A DNA stretch of 64,000 bases from Podarcis raffonei (Eukaryota > Chordata > Lepidosauria > Squamata > Lacertidae). Positions 36,251-50,300 of the stretch are shown here, in pieces (within the stretch, counting starts at the first letter, position 1; each line of letters opens with the position of its first letter). The stretch covers positions 66,109,023 through 66,173,022 of the forward strand of contig NC_070604.1 of assembly GCF_027172205.1 (NCBI RefSeq), read 5' to 3'. Made by a program: the position numbers and the translations under genes. The notes beneath the pieces were generated by a model. The model did no database searches and was not told where the DNA came from. It saw only the letters and a list, made by a program, of their open reading frames with translations.

Positions 36251-39200
36251 CTGAAAAAAATCAGAACGATTTCCAGAAAAGTTAATACTTTCGCACCAAA
36301 TCTAATATGTGAAATAATGTTAACCATTATAAAACTTTGAATTGCATTTGCATGCTGCTTTAAACAGAGCAGCAACATGGATTTCACCTGCACCAGGTGG
36401 CAGTAAGAGAGGAATATCCTGATCTGAGATGTTTGCTACAAATGCATAAAGTTGCATTGTGCTCATCATTGGTCCATCTAGCCCAGTGTATTGTCTACTC
36501 TGACTAGAAATGGCTCTTCAGGATCACAGGCCGAGGTCTTTGCCGACTCTCCTTCCCTGGAGATGCTGAATACGGAACCTGGAGACATACACATTTACTG
36601 GCCAGTCACTTAGGTGAGTTTTCAGTGTGTTTAAAGTCATTCTTCTGGGAATGGAAGATGAACCACTTCTTATATTATTAACATTAGGATTTTTAATTGA
36701 TGTTGCTTAATTGATGTTTTTCAATTTTTGCACAAAGATTTGTGCTTACTCAATAAGGTTTCCCCCCATCTCTTCCCCGCATCCCCCCAGAACAGTGCAC
36801 GGGGGTGGGAATGTGGGTGGTTCTGTCTGGTAAGCTGAAATGCTTGTTTAGGGAGGATGTTCATCAAGCATGATGTTGAATTCCATCCATTATCTTTATT
36901 CTACTAGATTGGACACTTGTATGCTGCAAAAGAGAACCACTATTGTTCTCTGTAACTCTATTGAAGATTTATATTTTAAGGCATGCACTTTTTTAGCCAC
37001 TTACCAACATTAGTCTCTTCATTATCTGCCACCTTTCGCTTTATAGGGCCATAAGATACCATGTGACTAGAAAAGGGTGGGACTTCTCTTTTAGTTCTAG
37101 TCAGACTGTCATCTGTGCAGTTCTAGAAAAAACGCAACTAGTAAATATATGTGAGCATAAAGTGATTATCAAAGTACTGTAGTGCACAATAAGAAACCCT
37201 AGGATTACAAGTAAACCCATTTGGTTAGGTAAAAGGCTACTTAGAATATAATTTGCCAATCAGAATGAAAGGTATTGTTACATGCTACCCCAATCTCTGG
37301 GAGTGGGTGGCGCTGTGGTCTAAACCATTGAGCCTCTTGGGCTTGCTGCTCAGGAGGTCGGTGGTTCGAATCCCCATGATGGGGTGAGCTCCCATTGCTC
37401 TGTCCAGCTTCTGCCAGCCTAGCAGTTCAAAAGCACGCCAGTGCAAGTCGTTAAATAAGTACTGTCGTGATGGGAAGCTATACAGTGTTTATGTGCGCTT
37501 TGGCTTCTGTTATGGTGTTCCGTTGCACCAGAAGCAGTTTAGTCATGCTGGCCACATGACCCGGAAAGCTGTCTGAACAAACGGCGGCTACCTTGGCCTG
37601 AAGCGAGATGAGCGCCGCACCCCATATTGTCTTTGGACTGGACTTAACCATCCAGGGGCCCTTTACCTTTTCTTACCTACAAGATTCCAGGGGTACTAGG
37701 TTCAAGGGTCTATGTGTCCTTTTGGATATGAGACAATGTGGAAACCGGTGTCTTTATATGGGTCCTTTACACATATATAGAACCTGAGCCTGCAATGGAG
37801 GGGCCCACAACATTAACACCCCAAAATGGTCTTGTTTCTCCCATAGCGACAGCCTTGGATGTCATCAATATCAGCCATAGCTCTCTAATTTTTCTCCCTT
37901 GGTCATGTCACAGCCAACTCTAAAGACTCTACTTCCAACTCTGCCTTTGTCTTCTCACTATCTATTTAGGAGTTGGAGGAGGGGCCCTGCCCACTTGCCT
38001 TCTGGCACAGACCCCTTCTCCATAGCTTTCTTATTGGGCTATTACCTTCCTTTGGTTCTTGGGGGGGAAAGCAATGACAAACCTAGATAGCATCTTAAAA
38101 AGCAGAGATATCACCTTGCCAACAAAGGTCCGTATAGTTAAAGCCATGGTTTTCCCAGTAGTGATGTATGGAAGTGAGAGCTGGACCATAAAGAAGGCTG
38201 ATCGCCGAAGAATTGATGCTTTTGAATTATGGTGCTGGAGGAGACTCTTGAGAGTCCCATGGACTGCAAGAAGATCAAACCTATCCATTCTGAAGGAAAT
38301 CAGCCCTGAGTGCTCACTGGAAGGACAGATTGTGAAGTTGAGGCTCCAATACTTTGGCCACCTCATGAGAAGAAAAGACCCTGATGTTGGGAAAGATTGA
38401 GGGCACAAAGAGGACGACAGAGAACAAGATGTTTGGACAGTGTTCTCAAAGCTACGAACATGAGTTTGACCAAACTGTGGGAGGCAGTGGAAGACAGGAG
38501 TGCCTGACATGCTCTGGTCCATGGGGTCACGAAGAGTCGGACACGACGAAATGACTAAACAACAACAACCTTCCTTTTGCTTTCTTAATCTCCCAGCCAG
38601 TTGCCACATCAGGAGACTGGCCTGGCTTAGATTTTAACCCTTTCTGGATCCAGGGGTTCAGGCGGCTTGATAACACCTACTGGAGTCAGGAATTTAGGGT
38701 GTCTAACAAGTACCGTATTTTTCGCCCTATAGGACGCACCGTCCCATAAGGCGCACCTAGTTTTTTGGGGAGGAAATAAAGGGGGGAAAGTTTATTTCCC
38801 CCCCAGGCGCGGGGCTGGGGCGGGGGAAGCCCGAGCTTCCCCCGACCCCAGCCCCCAGAACAGGCAACTGTCCACAAGCCGTGGGAGCCCGGCGCCGTGC
38901 TCCCGTGCTTTGTGGATAGCCGCGCGAAGCCGGGGTGCGCTGACCACAGCGCGCCCAGCCTTCAGCATGCAGGCAACTCTCCGCAAGCCGTGGGAGCCCG
39001 GCGCGGGCTCCCATGGCTTGCAGAGATCTGCGCGAAGCCTGGAGAGCGAGAGGGGTCAGTGTGCACTGACCCCTCTCGCTCTCCAAGCTTCAGCGAATGC
39101 CTGCATTTGCCCCATAGGACGCACACACATTTCCCCTTCATTTTTGGAGGGGAAAAAGTGTGTCCTATGGGGCGAAAAATACGGTACATTGCCAAAGTTT

Positions 39201-42200
39201 TCCAACTCAAGTACTGAAGGGTGATATGCAGGGACGTGTATGAATGTTCAGTCATAAAGTTGCTTAACACACTATGTCAGGCTATTAGAATCATAAAGAT
39301 GCGTAACCCACCAATCTCTTGCAATCTATCCATCATAGGAACATAGGCAGCAACCTTACGTATATATACCAAATCAGACCATTGGCCCATCTATCTCTGT
39401 ACTCCCTACACTGTGACAGTGGCTTTCCAGGGTATTAGGCAGAAGTCTTTCCCAGTCCTAACTTGAGGTACCAGAGATTGAACCCGGGACCTTTTGCATG
39501 CAGAACATACGTTCTAACTATGAGCTATAGCCCATCCCCAAAGGGAAGTAGGAAGAAGATGGCAATGGGTATGACTAGAGGAAGTTAAGCATTGTGTGTG
39601 CACGTGTGTGAGAAAGAGAAAGAAAGAGGTGTGTGTGGATGACCTGAAGGTTTACTGCAGAAGATACTGCTCAACATGGAAACCAGAAGGAATAGCAGAA
39701 CAGCATTTCTTTCTTTTATGTTATGTAGGAATTTGAGATGTAATGTCTCCTATTTTTTTTACGCATCTCTTTTCTGAGCAAGCAAGTAATAAGTCCCATA
39801 GTGAACTAACCAGAAAACTCCCTATGATCCACATGACTCACTATTTTGGAACTCTACACTACTACTCTGTAGAAAGTTCTCATTCTACATACACTGTAGA
39901 CTCTTAAATTTAACTGAATGGGGCTTGCTTGCATAAGAGTCACTGTTGTTATTGGCCTGAACTGTTTTATAAGCCATCTAGTGCTAGCCTCTGATATTAT
40001 AACTGTCTCCATCCAAAGCGTCACACTGACTTCAGATTTCATTTTGTCCTTGCTCCGTATATAAGTATAGTGACATTTTCATTATAGCACTAGAAATAAA
40101 TCCTTCTCTGGAGTTTTTTCAGAACGATGGCAATTGCTACTAAGGTAGAAGCATCTATTTTATAGAATAATTTACAAGGATACTATTCAGTTACCTACCA
40201 GCTGATGATTCAGATACAAACAGTTTTAAGGAACAGTGTCATTCTGAATCTGTTAAAAAGCCCTGCTTTAATTGCAGAAATAATTTGCTAGTTGACTGCC
40301 AGTAAAGGTCACCTAGTTATACTGCCATTGGGACTGAGTACTTTTTCAGATATGTTCCTATGACACTGCATTGTGTGTTTGAAAGGCTGTGATTAAGGAA
40401 TCTGTAAAAGCAGTACATACACTATCATCCTTAGCCCTTCTCCACCCAACCCCAAACTCCCCGCTGACAATTGCATGCTCTGTAGTAACTTTCCAAATTA
40501 GGAAGGGGAGGAAGCCACAACAATAATTGTATGCCAGATTACAGGAATTCCTCCACCACCTCTTCTCTGTCTCAACTCCAGAAACCGTTCTGATCTTCCC
40601 ATGTCACAGACTCTGGGTCAGGAAGACAAACCCAGGCAGCTTCCAGTTCTGCCTTAATAAATGGTGATGCTGGATATTGATTGGATCATTCCAGCTCTGA
40701 TGGAAAGAGACTGGATGAGTCATACACCCATGCTCATTATTTGATAACCTGTAGCTGTATGAGCTGGCTGCAATTAAAGCTATGAAATGATAGTTTTATC
40801 TGCAGCGATAGCTCTGGTACCAAGTGGGAAAAAGCACAGAGGAAGATAAACAAAAAAAATGAGCTCCAGTGCTTCTGATAATCAATTGTTCAGTCAGCTT
40901 TTTTTTTTAAAAAAAAAAGGATTCTCCTTCATTGGCGGCTGCAAAAACCTTTCAATTTCTTAGCTTTGACAAATCAGGATCTGTTAAATGCACACATTAA
41001 CATATTTTTCTTGAAGCATTCCTACAGTTAACTCTAATCTCAAGATGCCTTTCCCATTCGGAGGACTGTACTCTGATAGCTCGTTCATTTCTTAAAGTTG
41101 CCACAAAATGATGAAGTGATATGTGATGAATATTCATGTGTGACACACTCCAGAAACACATGGGTTGAAGTGGAACAGCACAACAGAAAATACTTGACTC
41201 TGAAGGACCAATGAGGGGGGCTTCAATAGCGATGTGCAGACAAGGGCTCCTATTGAAACATCTTGTGTGATTCTTTTTGCCTCACAGCTAGTCTCCCCAA
41301 TCATTTCCCCCCAGCCAGGCTCCCTTCCATTCAGAGTCCAGCTGCTAGAAGGAAATGCCATCTTTAGCATTTTCTTTTCATTCCCTTTTACAGTAACACA
41401 CCAGAACAAAAATAGCCCCAACTTTGAGTGCAAAATGCAAAGTTTTAATTCAAATTTTGAATGTGAAATTTTCCTGTAAAAGAATCAACTTACTGGTTTG
41501 CAAGCAGCTGTTGTGCCATGACAAATCTGAACTGTGCAGTGTAAGAAAACATGGTTGTATGCGATGCCAACAAATTTGAACATTTGGATCCTGAAGAGTG
41601 CTTCTTCACCTTCTCCATTTGTTATTACTGATAGGGTTTCATCTTTTACAAATTGTGGGCAGCTATGCAGGAACAAAACCAAAAATATATGATTACATCA
41701 AAAGCTGGCATCTCTGCAAAAAATGAATACACACATTATGGATAGACTACCTAGAAAAAACCCAGTCTTAGTGCAAAGTACTTGACTCAAAAGTATACTA
41801 CTACAGTATTAGACTGCTTTTTCAACTGTGAGCATTTCTTGCATCAAAGAGGTCTGTACTGGGCATGTTTAGCCATTTTACCAGCCCTTTCAGTGTGACC
41901 AATTGTTCCCTGCTCCTCGCAAGTCAGAAAAACCATCTATGCCAAGGTACTTGGGGTTACCATTGAAGCTATGGATTCTGCCATTGTTCAAGGCTGATTT
42001 ACTCAAATTACTGTATTTTTCGCCCTATAGGGCGCACCAGCCCATAGGGCACACCTAGTTTTTTGGGGGGGGAAATAAAGAAAAAAAATTATTTCCCCCC
42101 CAGGTGCGGGGCTGGGGGGGAGGAAGCCCGAGCTTCCCCCGACCCCAGCCCCCAGAACAGGCTGCTATCCGCAAGCCTAGGGAGCCCGGCGGGAACTCCT

Positions 42201-44365
42201 GCCAGGCTCCCCAGGCTTGCGGATATCTGCCCGAAGCCCGGGGTGCGCTCCCCGGGTTTCGGGCTGCAAGCTGCTGTCCTCAAGCCTTGGGAGCCTGGTG
42301 GGAACTCCTGTGGGCTCCCAAGGCTTGCAGATAGCTTCCTGAAGCCTGGAGAGCAAGAGGAGTTGGTGCGCACCGACCCCTCTCGCTCTCCAGGCTTCAG
42401 CGAAAGCCTGCATTCGCCCCATAGGACGCACACACATTTCCCCTTCATTTTTGGAGGGGGAAAAGTGCGTCCTATAGGGCAAAAATACGGTATACTGTTT
42501 ACATGTACAGCTTTAGAGGTACAGGCACATATGGACAAACATGCATTTACTTGTTACATAAAGAGAGATGGGCCTGCACAAGGATGCAAAGGCACCTGCT
42601 ATTTGTGAAAAATAAGCCTCTGGCTCATTTGCTTAAGAGAAGAGGAAACAGTAAGGAGGAGAGGTCAAATTCAGCACCATTCACCAAAGCAACCTTTTGC
42701 TATTACTAACATTCTCATTACAGTCTCCCTCAGAGTGTGTTCTAGTATTCTCAACAACAATGGGATCAATGAGTCTGAAGCTGATAATACCTACACTCAA
42801 CTCTTGAAGCACAGCTTTGACTTCATCTGGTCAGCCTCCCCTTCACAGCAGTCATTTTGCCTTTTTTTTTTAAATGAAATGGAAAGCTCAGCCCAATATG
42901 TTTTCAGAATGAGTGGTCCATTTTACCAAAGCGGGATACGAACCTGTCTCTGATAAAAGAATACTGGACAGCATGAACAGGATCCTTCGTTGGGGTAGAC
43001 CAGCAGTTTTCAAGCCTAATGATTAAGTTGCCTGGGACCTGCCAAATGCAGAGACAGAACATAAACAGGGTTCTTGTTTCTTAAGTCAGTAACTTTCAAA
43101 AGGACTAGATAGGTACATGGAGGATGGGCCTAACAATGACTGTCAGCCATGACAGCTAACAAGAAACTGTGACAACTAGATGCTGGGTACAAATACAAGG
43201 CAGCTAGGGCTAGACAAAGCTGTCAATTTTGGGTTCTCTCCATTTTGTATTTTTCCAGACTTCAGTTCATCTTGGCATATCAGTTCTGCATCAGTTTGCA
43301 ATTTTTTTTTTTAGTCCTTGCAAAAATCTACCAGTATTTTAGTGCACCTTCTCCTAGAGATACAGATTATTGCAAGCAATTTTCTCTTCTGCATTCCCCA
43401 CCCCCCCAATACATGCACAGAAAAAGAGTACCTCCCCCACCCACAAGGTTGGTGGATGAGCGGTGTTAGGATGGGGTATAGGTTTGTGTCTGCTGGCTTC
43501 TCCCACCAGCAGTGGAAAATGGTAAGCTCCAAATCAGGACATTTTGGAGTAGGGGGTGGGTGCCAACAATTTTAGTTTTCCTGGATCCAATTCCTTACAT
43601 GTCCCCTTAGGGGCCTTATTTTGGGCCCCTGAGTTATACCATTTCCTGGCATGGCAAAAAATGGGGAAGGGGGCGTCTTCTACCTTCACCCTTAGCTGGT
43701 GCTAGAGCAGTAGGGTAGATCTGCTGCTTCATTTCTCCACAGGCCCCTGGTTAGGATTTATCCATGAACAGGTAAGGCTGAGGCCTATGGGTGAATGTAG
43801 ATTCTCTGATTTGGATATTGTTAGCTCTCAGCCCTAATGCTGCTGATATCCCTATTCCCACTGGCCTATCTGTCTGAAACCTTATGTTTGATAGGAAATT
43901 CATTCTCTGTTTAAAAAAATTATGTATTTTATTATCCTCTCCCAACCCTACTCTTGCAAATGGATGATAATAAAGTAAGTCACAAGTAAACAGTCACATT
44001 CAAAAATGTTCTCAGATTCATGTTGCTTTTGCTCCCTCCTCCCCAATGTATCTTGGCTTGTGCCTGGTGGGATGAAGGTGTGTTGCCTTTGCTATCTATC
44101 CAACACCTCAATTCTCAGATTCATCAGGGACTCAATAACCCCAGGTACCATTTTCACTTTGACAAATACGTTGTCCTCTAGAGTCAGAAAGGGAATGGTA
44201 GTCCACATGTCTTCAAAATGCCGGTCTTTGTACAGCATCATAGATACAGAGAAATTTCCATCTTCTGTATTTAGTGTGATGGTCCTGCCACAAACAAAGA
44301 CAAATAGATATGATGGAGATGTTGAAATGACACAGTTTCCATGATAATTGTCGTCATTACACACA

Positions 44366-44398
<33 letters not shown>

Positions 44399-47300
44399 GT
44401 GTGCATGATTTACTAGGGTAGCCTAATGGCGAGGCCTGGGCAGCTATGGAAATTACAACACTGGCATTGCAGAGCTCTTATACTGGTACTTCAGTATTAT
44501 ACGCAAATGCCTAGGATCAGGTTGCAAGGAATGGAGCAGCTCTAGTAGCCAGTGGTGATGATACCCTTTTAAGTAAATTTGCAACTTTTTTCTGGCAGGC
44601 TCCTGTGACTTGGACCAGCTACATTACAGGCAGAAACTTTCAGCCAGTGAAAGTTTCCCAAGTATGGTGATACAACAATAAGCTTGTCCTAACTAGATGC
44701 ATGCCTGCCTTTCTTGCACAGAAGCTATGCTATGGAAAACACAGTAAGAGCTCTAAGCAAGAGAGTCCCACTCGTCTCAAGGAACTTCAACAGAGCACAC
44801 TATTTATGCAGCTGACTTAGTGCAGTGATTAACCCAATATTGTCTGCATACTTCTCAAGTGACTTTAATCCAGATTTGGGTTGGAGGACGGAATGAGTTC
44901 AGTTTGTATTTAAATGTGAACATATGTAATTTGCACTTCCCAAACCAATATGTGAACGAAAATGCAGCTCCTGTTCAAAATTCACACTTCTCCAAACATT
45001 ACAGTGCAGTTATGCAATCAAAAAAGCATGCCCAAATACTGCATGATATGGAAAAGTGTACACAAAAAATGTTTGTATTGGTGGGGGGGGGGGAATACAA
45101 AAATGTATCATGTTAGGGAACATTGCTTGCAAAAATGCATATATCGGAAATGGTGTTCCAAAATGTGTGCATGTAGATTTAAAAATAAACAAATCACAAA
45201 CTAATTTGGAAATGGTGATAACTGAATTGGAAAAATGAGAAACCATAATTTACAGATTTGTCTATTTCTAATCCAGGCACAATATTGGTATACAGCAAAC
45301 AACAAGGGCAACAGGCTTACCTGATATCAACACTGATTTTATTTTCTCCATTAGGTTGCTGTACCATATAATTAATAGGATATCGGCAGGCAAATGTGAT
45401 ATTGATAAAAGTTCTTGTGATTATATCAGAGAGGTGGTTCTGTATGGTGTTGATGAAAATAATATGTGCACCATCAGAATCCTGCAAGTTAGTAAAACAC
45501 AAAAATATCCCAGTAAGTCCCAAAACTTAAGTTGATAGGAAAATAATAATGTAGTGGCAGTGGGAACTGAAGGATGCTCTGAAGCTGTTCTTCCTGACTT
45601 GGAAGCTTTGCACCTTAACCAACTAGAGCAGGCGTAGGTAAACAAGGCCCTCCAGATGTTTTGGGACTGCAACTCCCACCATCCCTAGCTAACAGGACCA
45701 GTGGTCAGGGATGATGGGAATTGTAGTCCCAAAACATCTGGAGAGCCGACTTTGCCTACACCTGAATTAGAGCACCCAGTAAGGAAAGGAAGATCCTCAC
45801 TGATGTCTTATCAAAGGTCCATTGAGCAGAGCCCCAGACCCAGGTCAGTTCTTAGCCATTCTGCTCTCCCAGTTCAAAGAAAGAGATTAAGAATCACACA
45901 AGTACCTCTAGTTTAGCCCTTACACAGCTACACTTTCCAGCACCCTTAGCAAACTACAGTTCCCGGGGTTATTTGAGCGAAGTAATGTCTTTTAATGTAT
46001 GGTGTGAAGGTAACCAATGTTTAACCAATGTTTTTTGCTTAAAATAATAGAATCCAATAGTATCCTGGAACTTGTTTTGAACTGTTTTTAATATTGTATT
46101 TTTAAATTGCTGTAACCTGCCCTGGGACCTTATCATGAAGGACATGTAAGAAACGGAATACATAAAAAGCAACACCACACACACACACACTTCCACAAAC
46201 ACAATCAAGTCACAGCCTTTCTCAACCTGTGGGTCCCCAGATATTGTTGAACTACAACTCCCATCACCCCTAGCTAGCAAGGCCAGAGCTCAGGGATGAT
46301 GGGAGTTGTAGTCCAACAACATCTGGGTACCCACAGGTTGAGAACCGCTGAAAGCTGCATATAAATCTATGCCACCTCTGTATGATTCACATGTTAATCT
46401 GGTTCTTGGTATTTTGGCTATTCTCAATCAGTTTCTAAAAGGCAGGAATGATGTTTTGTGGTTTACATTATGAATAGAGACAAAGCAGATGATTATTTTG
46501 TTCCATATAGAATTTAATGTGTGTGAGATTCTGTCATTCTTCAAAAGCTGTTCTTTCGTATACTAAATAAGCAGGATACAAGAGGATAAATGCGGTGTGC
46601 ATAGAAGGTATGTAAAAAGTCATAAGACCACAGCAACATCTTTTGCATATTACCATTCGTGTTCCGCAGTCTGTGAAGTTGGTCTTAATGCTGAATATGT
46701 AGAGGTTTCCTACTTGAGTACCTTGACATGCTGGGTCATTAAGGTGTAAATCAGAGACCTGCAAAGGAAAAACCTTTCTTTTTCCTTTTAATTTTACAAT
46801 ATAATTCTCAACACAATTTTAGATTATGTTTACAGTTGCACTAGCTAATCAGCATATCCTTAGTACTGACACCTGTCATTTCACTTGGAAGCATGGCATT
46901 ATTGCATGAAAAATGCCTCCTTTGCCTTCTGGGACTCACAGTCATCAAGATACAATCTTACCAAGTGCTAACCTGCCTTCTATCGACAGGTACATTCTAT
47001 CATGTGATAGTAACAATTTTGGGGGGAGTGAAAATCCATTCGTGTGATGTAGCCTATGATCCCATTAGGAGTTGGACACAGAGAAAGCGGCAGCGTGAGA
47101 AAAATCTACCCCTCCTTTCAAAAGGCACTTCCCCTGAATTTTCTGAGTACAGCTAAAATATTTCATGGTTGAAGGCACTAAGAAAGACCTGGCATTTTTC
47201 TAATATTTTGATGTGGTGTAGTCTGCAATGTACCAGCTCACATTTTATCATCGTCTGGCTGGCAACTCGCAGAAAATTAGAATATAAAGCATATGACCAT

Positions 47301-50300
47301 GAAGATAGAGGAAGATCTCTACAGAAAAAATCTGGATAAATAATGTCCCCATAAGCTACAGTTCTAGAAACTAGAGGCAACGAAATGGGCTATTAGCCAC
47401 AACTCTTTATGAGCTCCTCTGGGTTATTGAATTGTAATAGGAAAAAGGAAAGCATCCAGAAAACCCCCCAAATGAGATATACAGTGGTACCTCAGGTTAA
47501 GTACTTAATTCGTTCCGGAGGTCTGTTCTTAACCTGAAACTGTTCTTAACCTGAAACTGTTCTTAACCTGAAGCACCACTTTGGCTAATGGGGCCTCCCG
47601 CTGCTGCCGCGCCGCCGGAACACGATTTCTGTTCTCATCCTGAAGCAAAGTTCTTAACCTGAAGCACTATTTCTGGGTTAGCGGAGTCTGTAACCTGAAA
47701 CGTATGTAACCTGAAGCATATGTAACCCGAGGTACCACTGTACAACAAAATGTTGCACTGTGGGGTATTCCTGTTCAGGGGGCCAGCCATACCCTTCCAT
47801 TCTCACCTCACCACCACCACACAAAACCGTCAACATTCATGGGAACTCAGTCCTCCTTGGGCTGTCTTTGGGTCCCACCCTCCTTGTTGGGTCCGCCCCC
47901 CCCCATTTTTTTGTTTGCAATTCTACAAACTTCAGGGTACCTCCCATGTGTGTGTGCATGTGCATGCAGTGGTTGCTAAATATGCACTGGCACTCACACA
48001 TCCAAAATAAAGGGGATTACCTCATGTTAAAGTGACCGAATGGATTGTTTTTTTTAAATTAAAATTATAAAATCACAGTACTTACTAATATTGGAGGGTT
48101 CTTTGACAGGAAGAATGCACTCGGAATTTCTACTTCAATCAGGTCCTTAGTACATATGATGGTCTCGTTGATTTCTGTGTCTGTATATAAAAACACTGCT
48201 TGTTAAAGGGGAAAGAATGGGAGGAAAAGTCCCGGCTTTCTGGTGTGTGTGTGTAATCTGCATGTGTGTATGTACAGAGTTTGAATCTGGATCGCTGAAA
48301 AGCAAAGGTGAAATTCCAAAGGAAATATTATTCTTGGGATACATTCTAGAATACAGGTTAGTGAATATCAGTGAATTCTGCAGCTTCCCAGAACACTTGA
48401 AGAAGAAGAAGAGTTTGGATTTGATATCCCACTTTATCACTACCCGAAGGAGTCTCAAAGCGGCTAACAATCTCCTTTCCCTTCTTCCCCCACAACAAAC
48501 ACTCTGTGAGGTGAGTGGGGCTGAGAGACTTCAGAGAAGTGTGACTGGCCCAAGGTCACCCAGCAGCTGCATATGGAGGAGCAGGGAAGCAAACCCGGTT
48601 CACCAGATTACAAGTCTACCGCTCTTAACCACTACACCACACTGACTCTCTTTGGGATTCTTACCAAAGTTAAAGCCCAAATCAGATGCACTGGCTGCAG
48701 TTCAGAACTCACGTGTGCATGACCAGTTTTTCCCTAGCAGAGTACCGGTTTCTTAGCAATCTCCAAAAATGGCATAGCCCTACTTGTAATGTGGGGCCTC
48801 GTGACCCAGTTGCAAACATTGCCAGTCACTCATGTCCAATTCTTACAATAATTACTACTATTCTGGGAAAGTGAACATTTCTGTATAACCCAGTCTTATG
48901 ACCCACTGCAATAAAGATATCTCCTAGTGTCTTCAGTTTTATTGTGTATTCTTCAGTGTAGCTGAATGCTAAACTAGTTTAATGGTATCTAGGATTAGAC
49001 CAGATTGTCCCAGCCGTGGAACAGCTACAGTGCCTGTTTCCTCACTGAGGATACCAGTTGTTGCTGCTTATCCAAGCTTTTTTTTTTTTTTTTTTTTTGG
49101 CAGGTGTAGTGTCAGAATTCTTGCCTTGCCATAAGATACAGGAATATTATGGGCGAAAGCTATTCCATTTGCACGAGCAGTTCAATAGGTTTTGATGTCT
49201 ATGACGGGAAATCATATTCCTGCTTGTGATGGAGGCAAACTGGAATTCCCCCAGACTTGGATCCTTCTGCATTTGAGCCTGACTTATATTGTAGGACAGC
49301 CAGCCAGAGCTGTCAGTCAGTCTTCCCTCCCTTCTTACCATCCCTTTCCTTCTCCCAAACTCACTTGGCAGTAGTTTGACCCCAGCAAGAGCTCTAGATG
49401 GATCTGTGTAAGGCTTGCCTCTCTCCCTGGCACATACAGTGCTCCAACAGCTGAGTAAAAAACACGAGAGAGCTTGTAAACCAGAGTCCACCAGGGTGTG
49501 GACTCAAGACACTTGGGATAATTACGTTTCACAGCTCCCCTGATGCCTAGAACTCAACAGCAGCCTCTAAGGTGCAAGAGCTGCTGGGAAACATGGCTTC
49601 CCAAACTCTCTTTCACAGGTGGATTGGGGGATCTGAAGAGAGTGGTTTGAAAGGAGGTGTTTTGACCTGTTGCATTCCTGATTATGAGGATCATTACAGA
49701 GTTTACAAATGTGAGGGGGAGTAAGCTATTTTCTAATTTTATTGAGCTTTTTGAAGATAGCTGGTTTTGTTGAGTCCCATTCTATTGATTTTCTGGTCAA
49801 TCTCTTTGTAGATATGAGTCAATATGGGGCCAGGTCTTCCATATCTCCAATAAGTGGCAACATCAGAGTGATTAAATCCAACTCAATGGTGTAACGTTGG
49901 AAAGTGTTGATCGCTTCTCCTACCTGGGCAGTTATCTTTCCACAAGGGCTGACATTGATGCCAAAATCCAGCATTGCCTGAGCTCTGTGAGTGCGGCTTT
50001 CTCCCGATTGAAGTGCAGCGTGTTTGAGGACCGCGACATTCACAGGGAAACCAAAATGCTTGTTTACAAAGCTATTATACTACCAACCTTACTGTATGCT
50101 TGTGAAACATGGACCACTTATAAACGCCATCTCCAACTCCTCAAAAGATTCCATCAACGGGGTCTCTGAAAATTTTTACACATCATTTGGGAAGACAGGT
50201 GAACTAATACCAGTGTACTGGAAGAAGCAAAGATCACCAGTGTTGAAGCAATGATTCTTCAACATCAACTTCGTTGGACTAGTCATGTTGTGCGGATGCC

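Noticed and set aside
38757-39270. ORFs of about 100 codons in the GC-rich MITEs, also at 42063-42608
   Set aside because: They are explained by the element's GC-rich palindromic repeats; the two copies do not share a conserved reading frame in the way a protein would.
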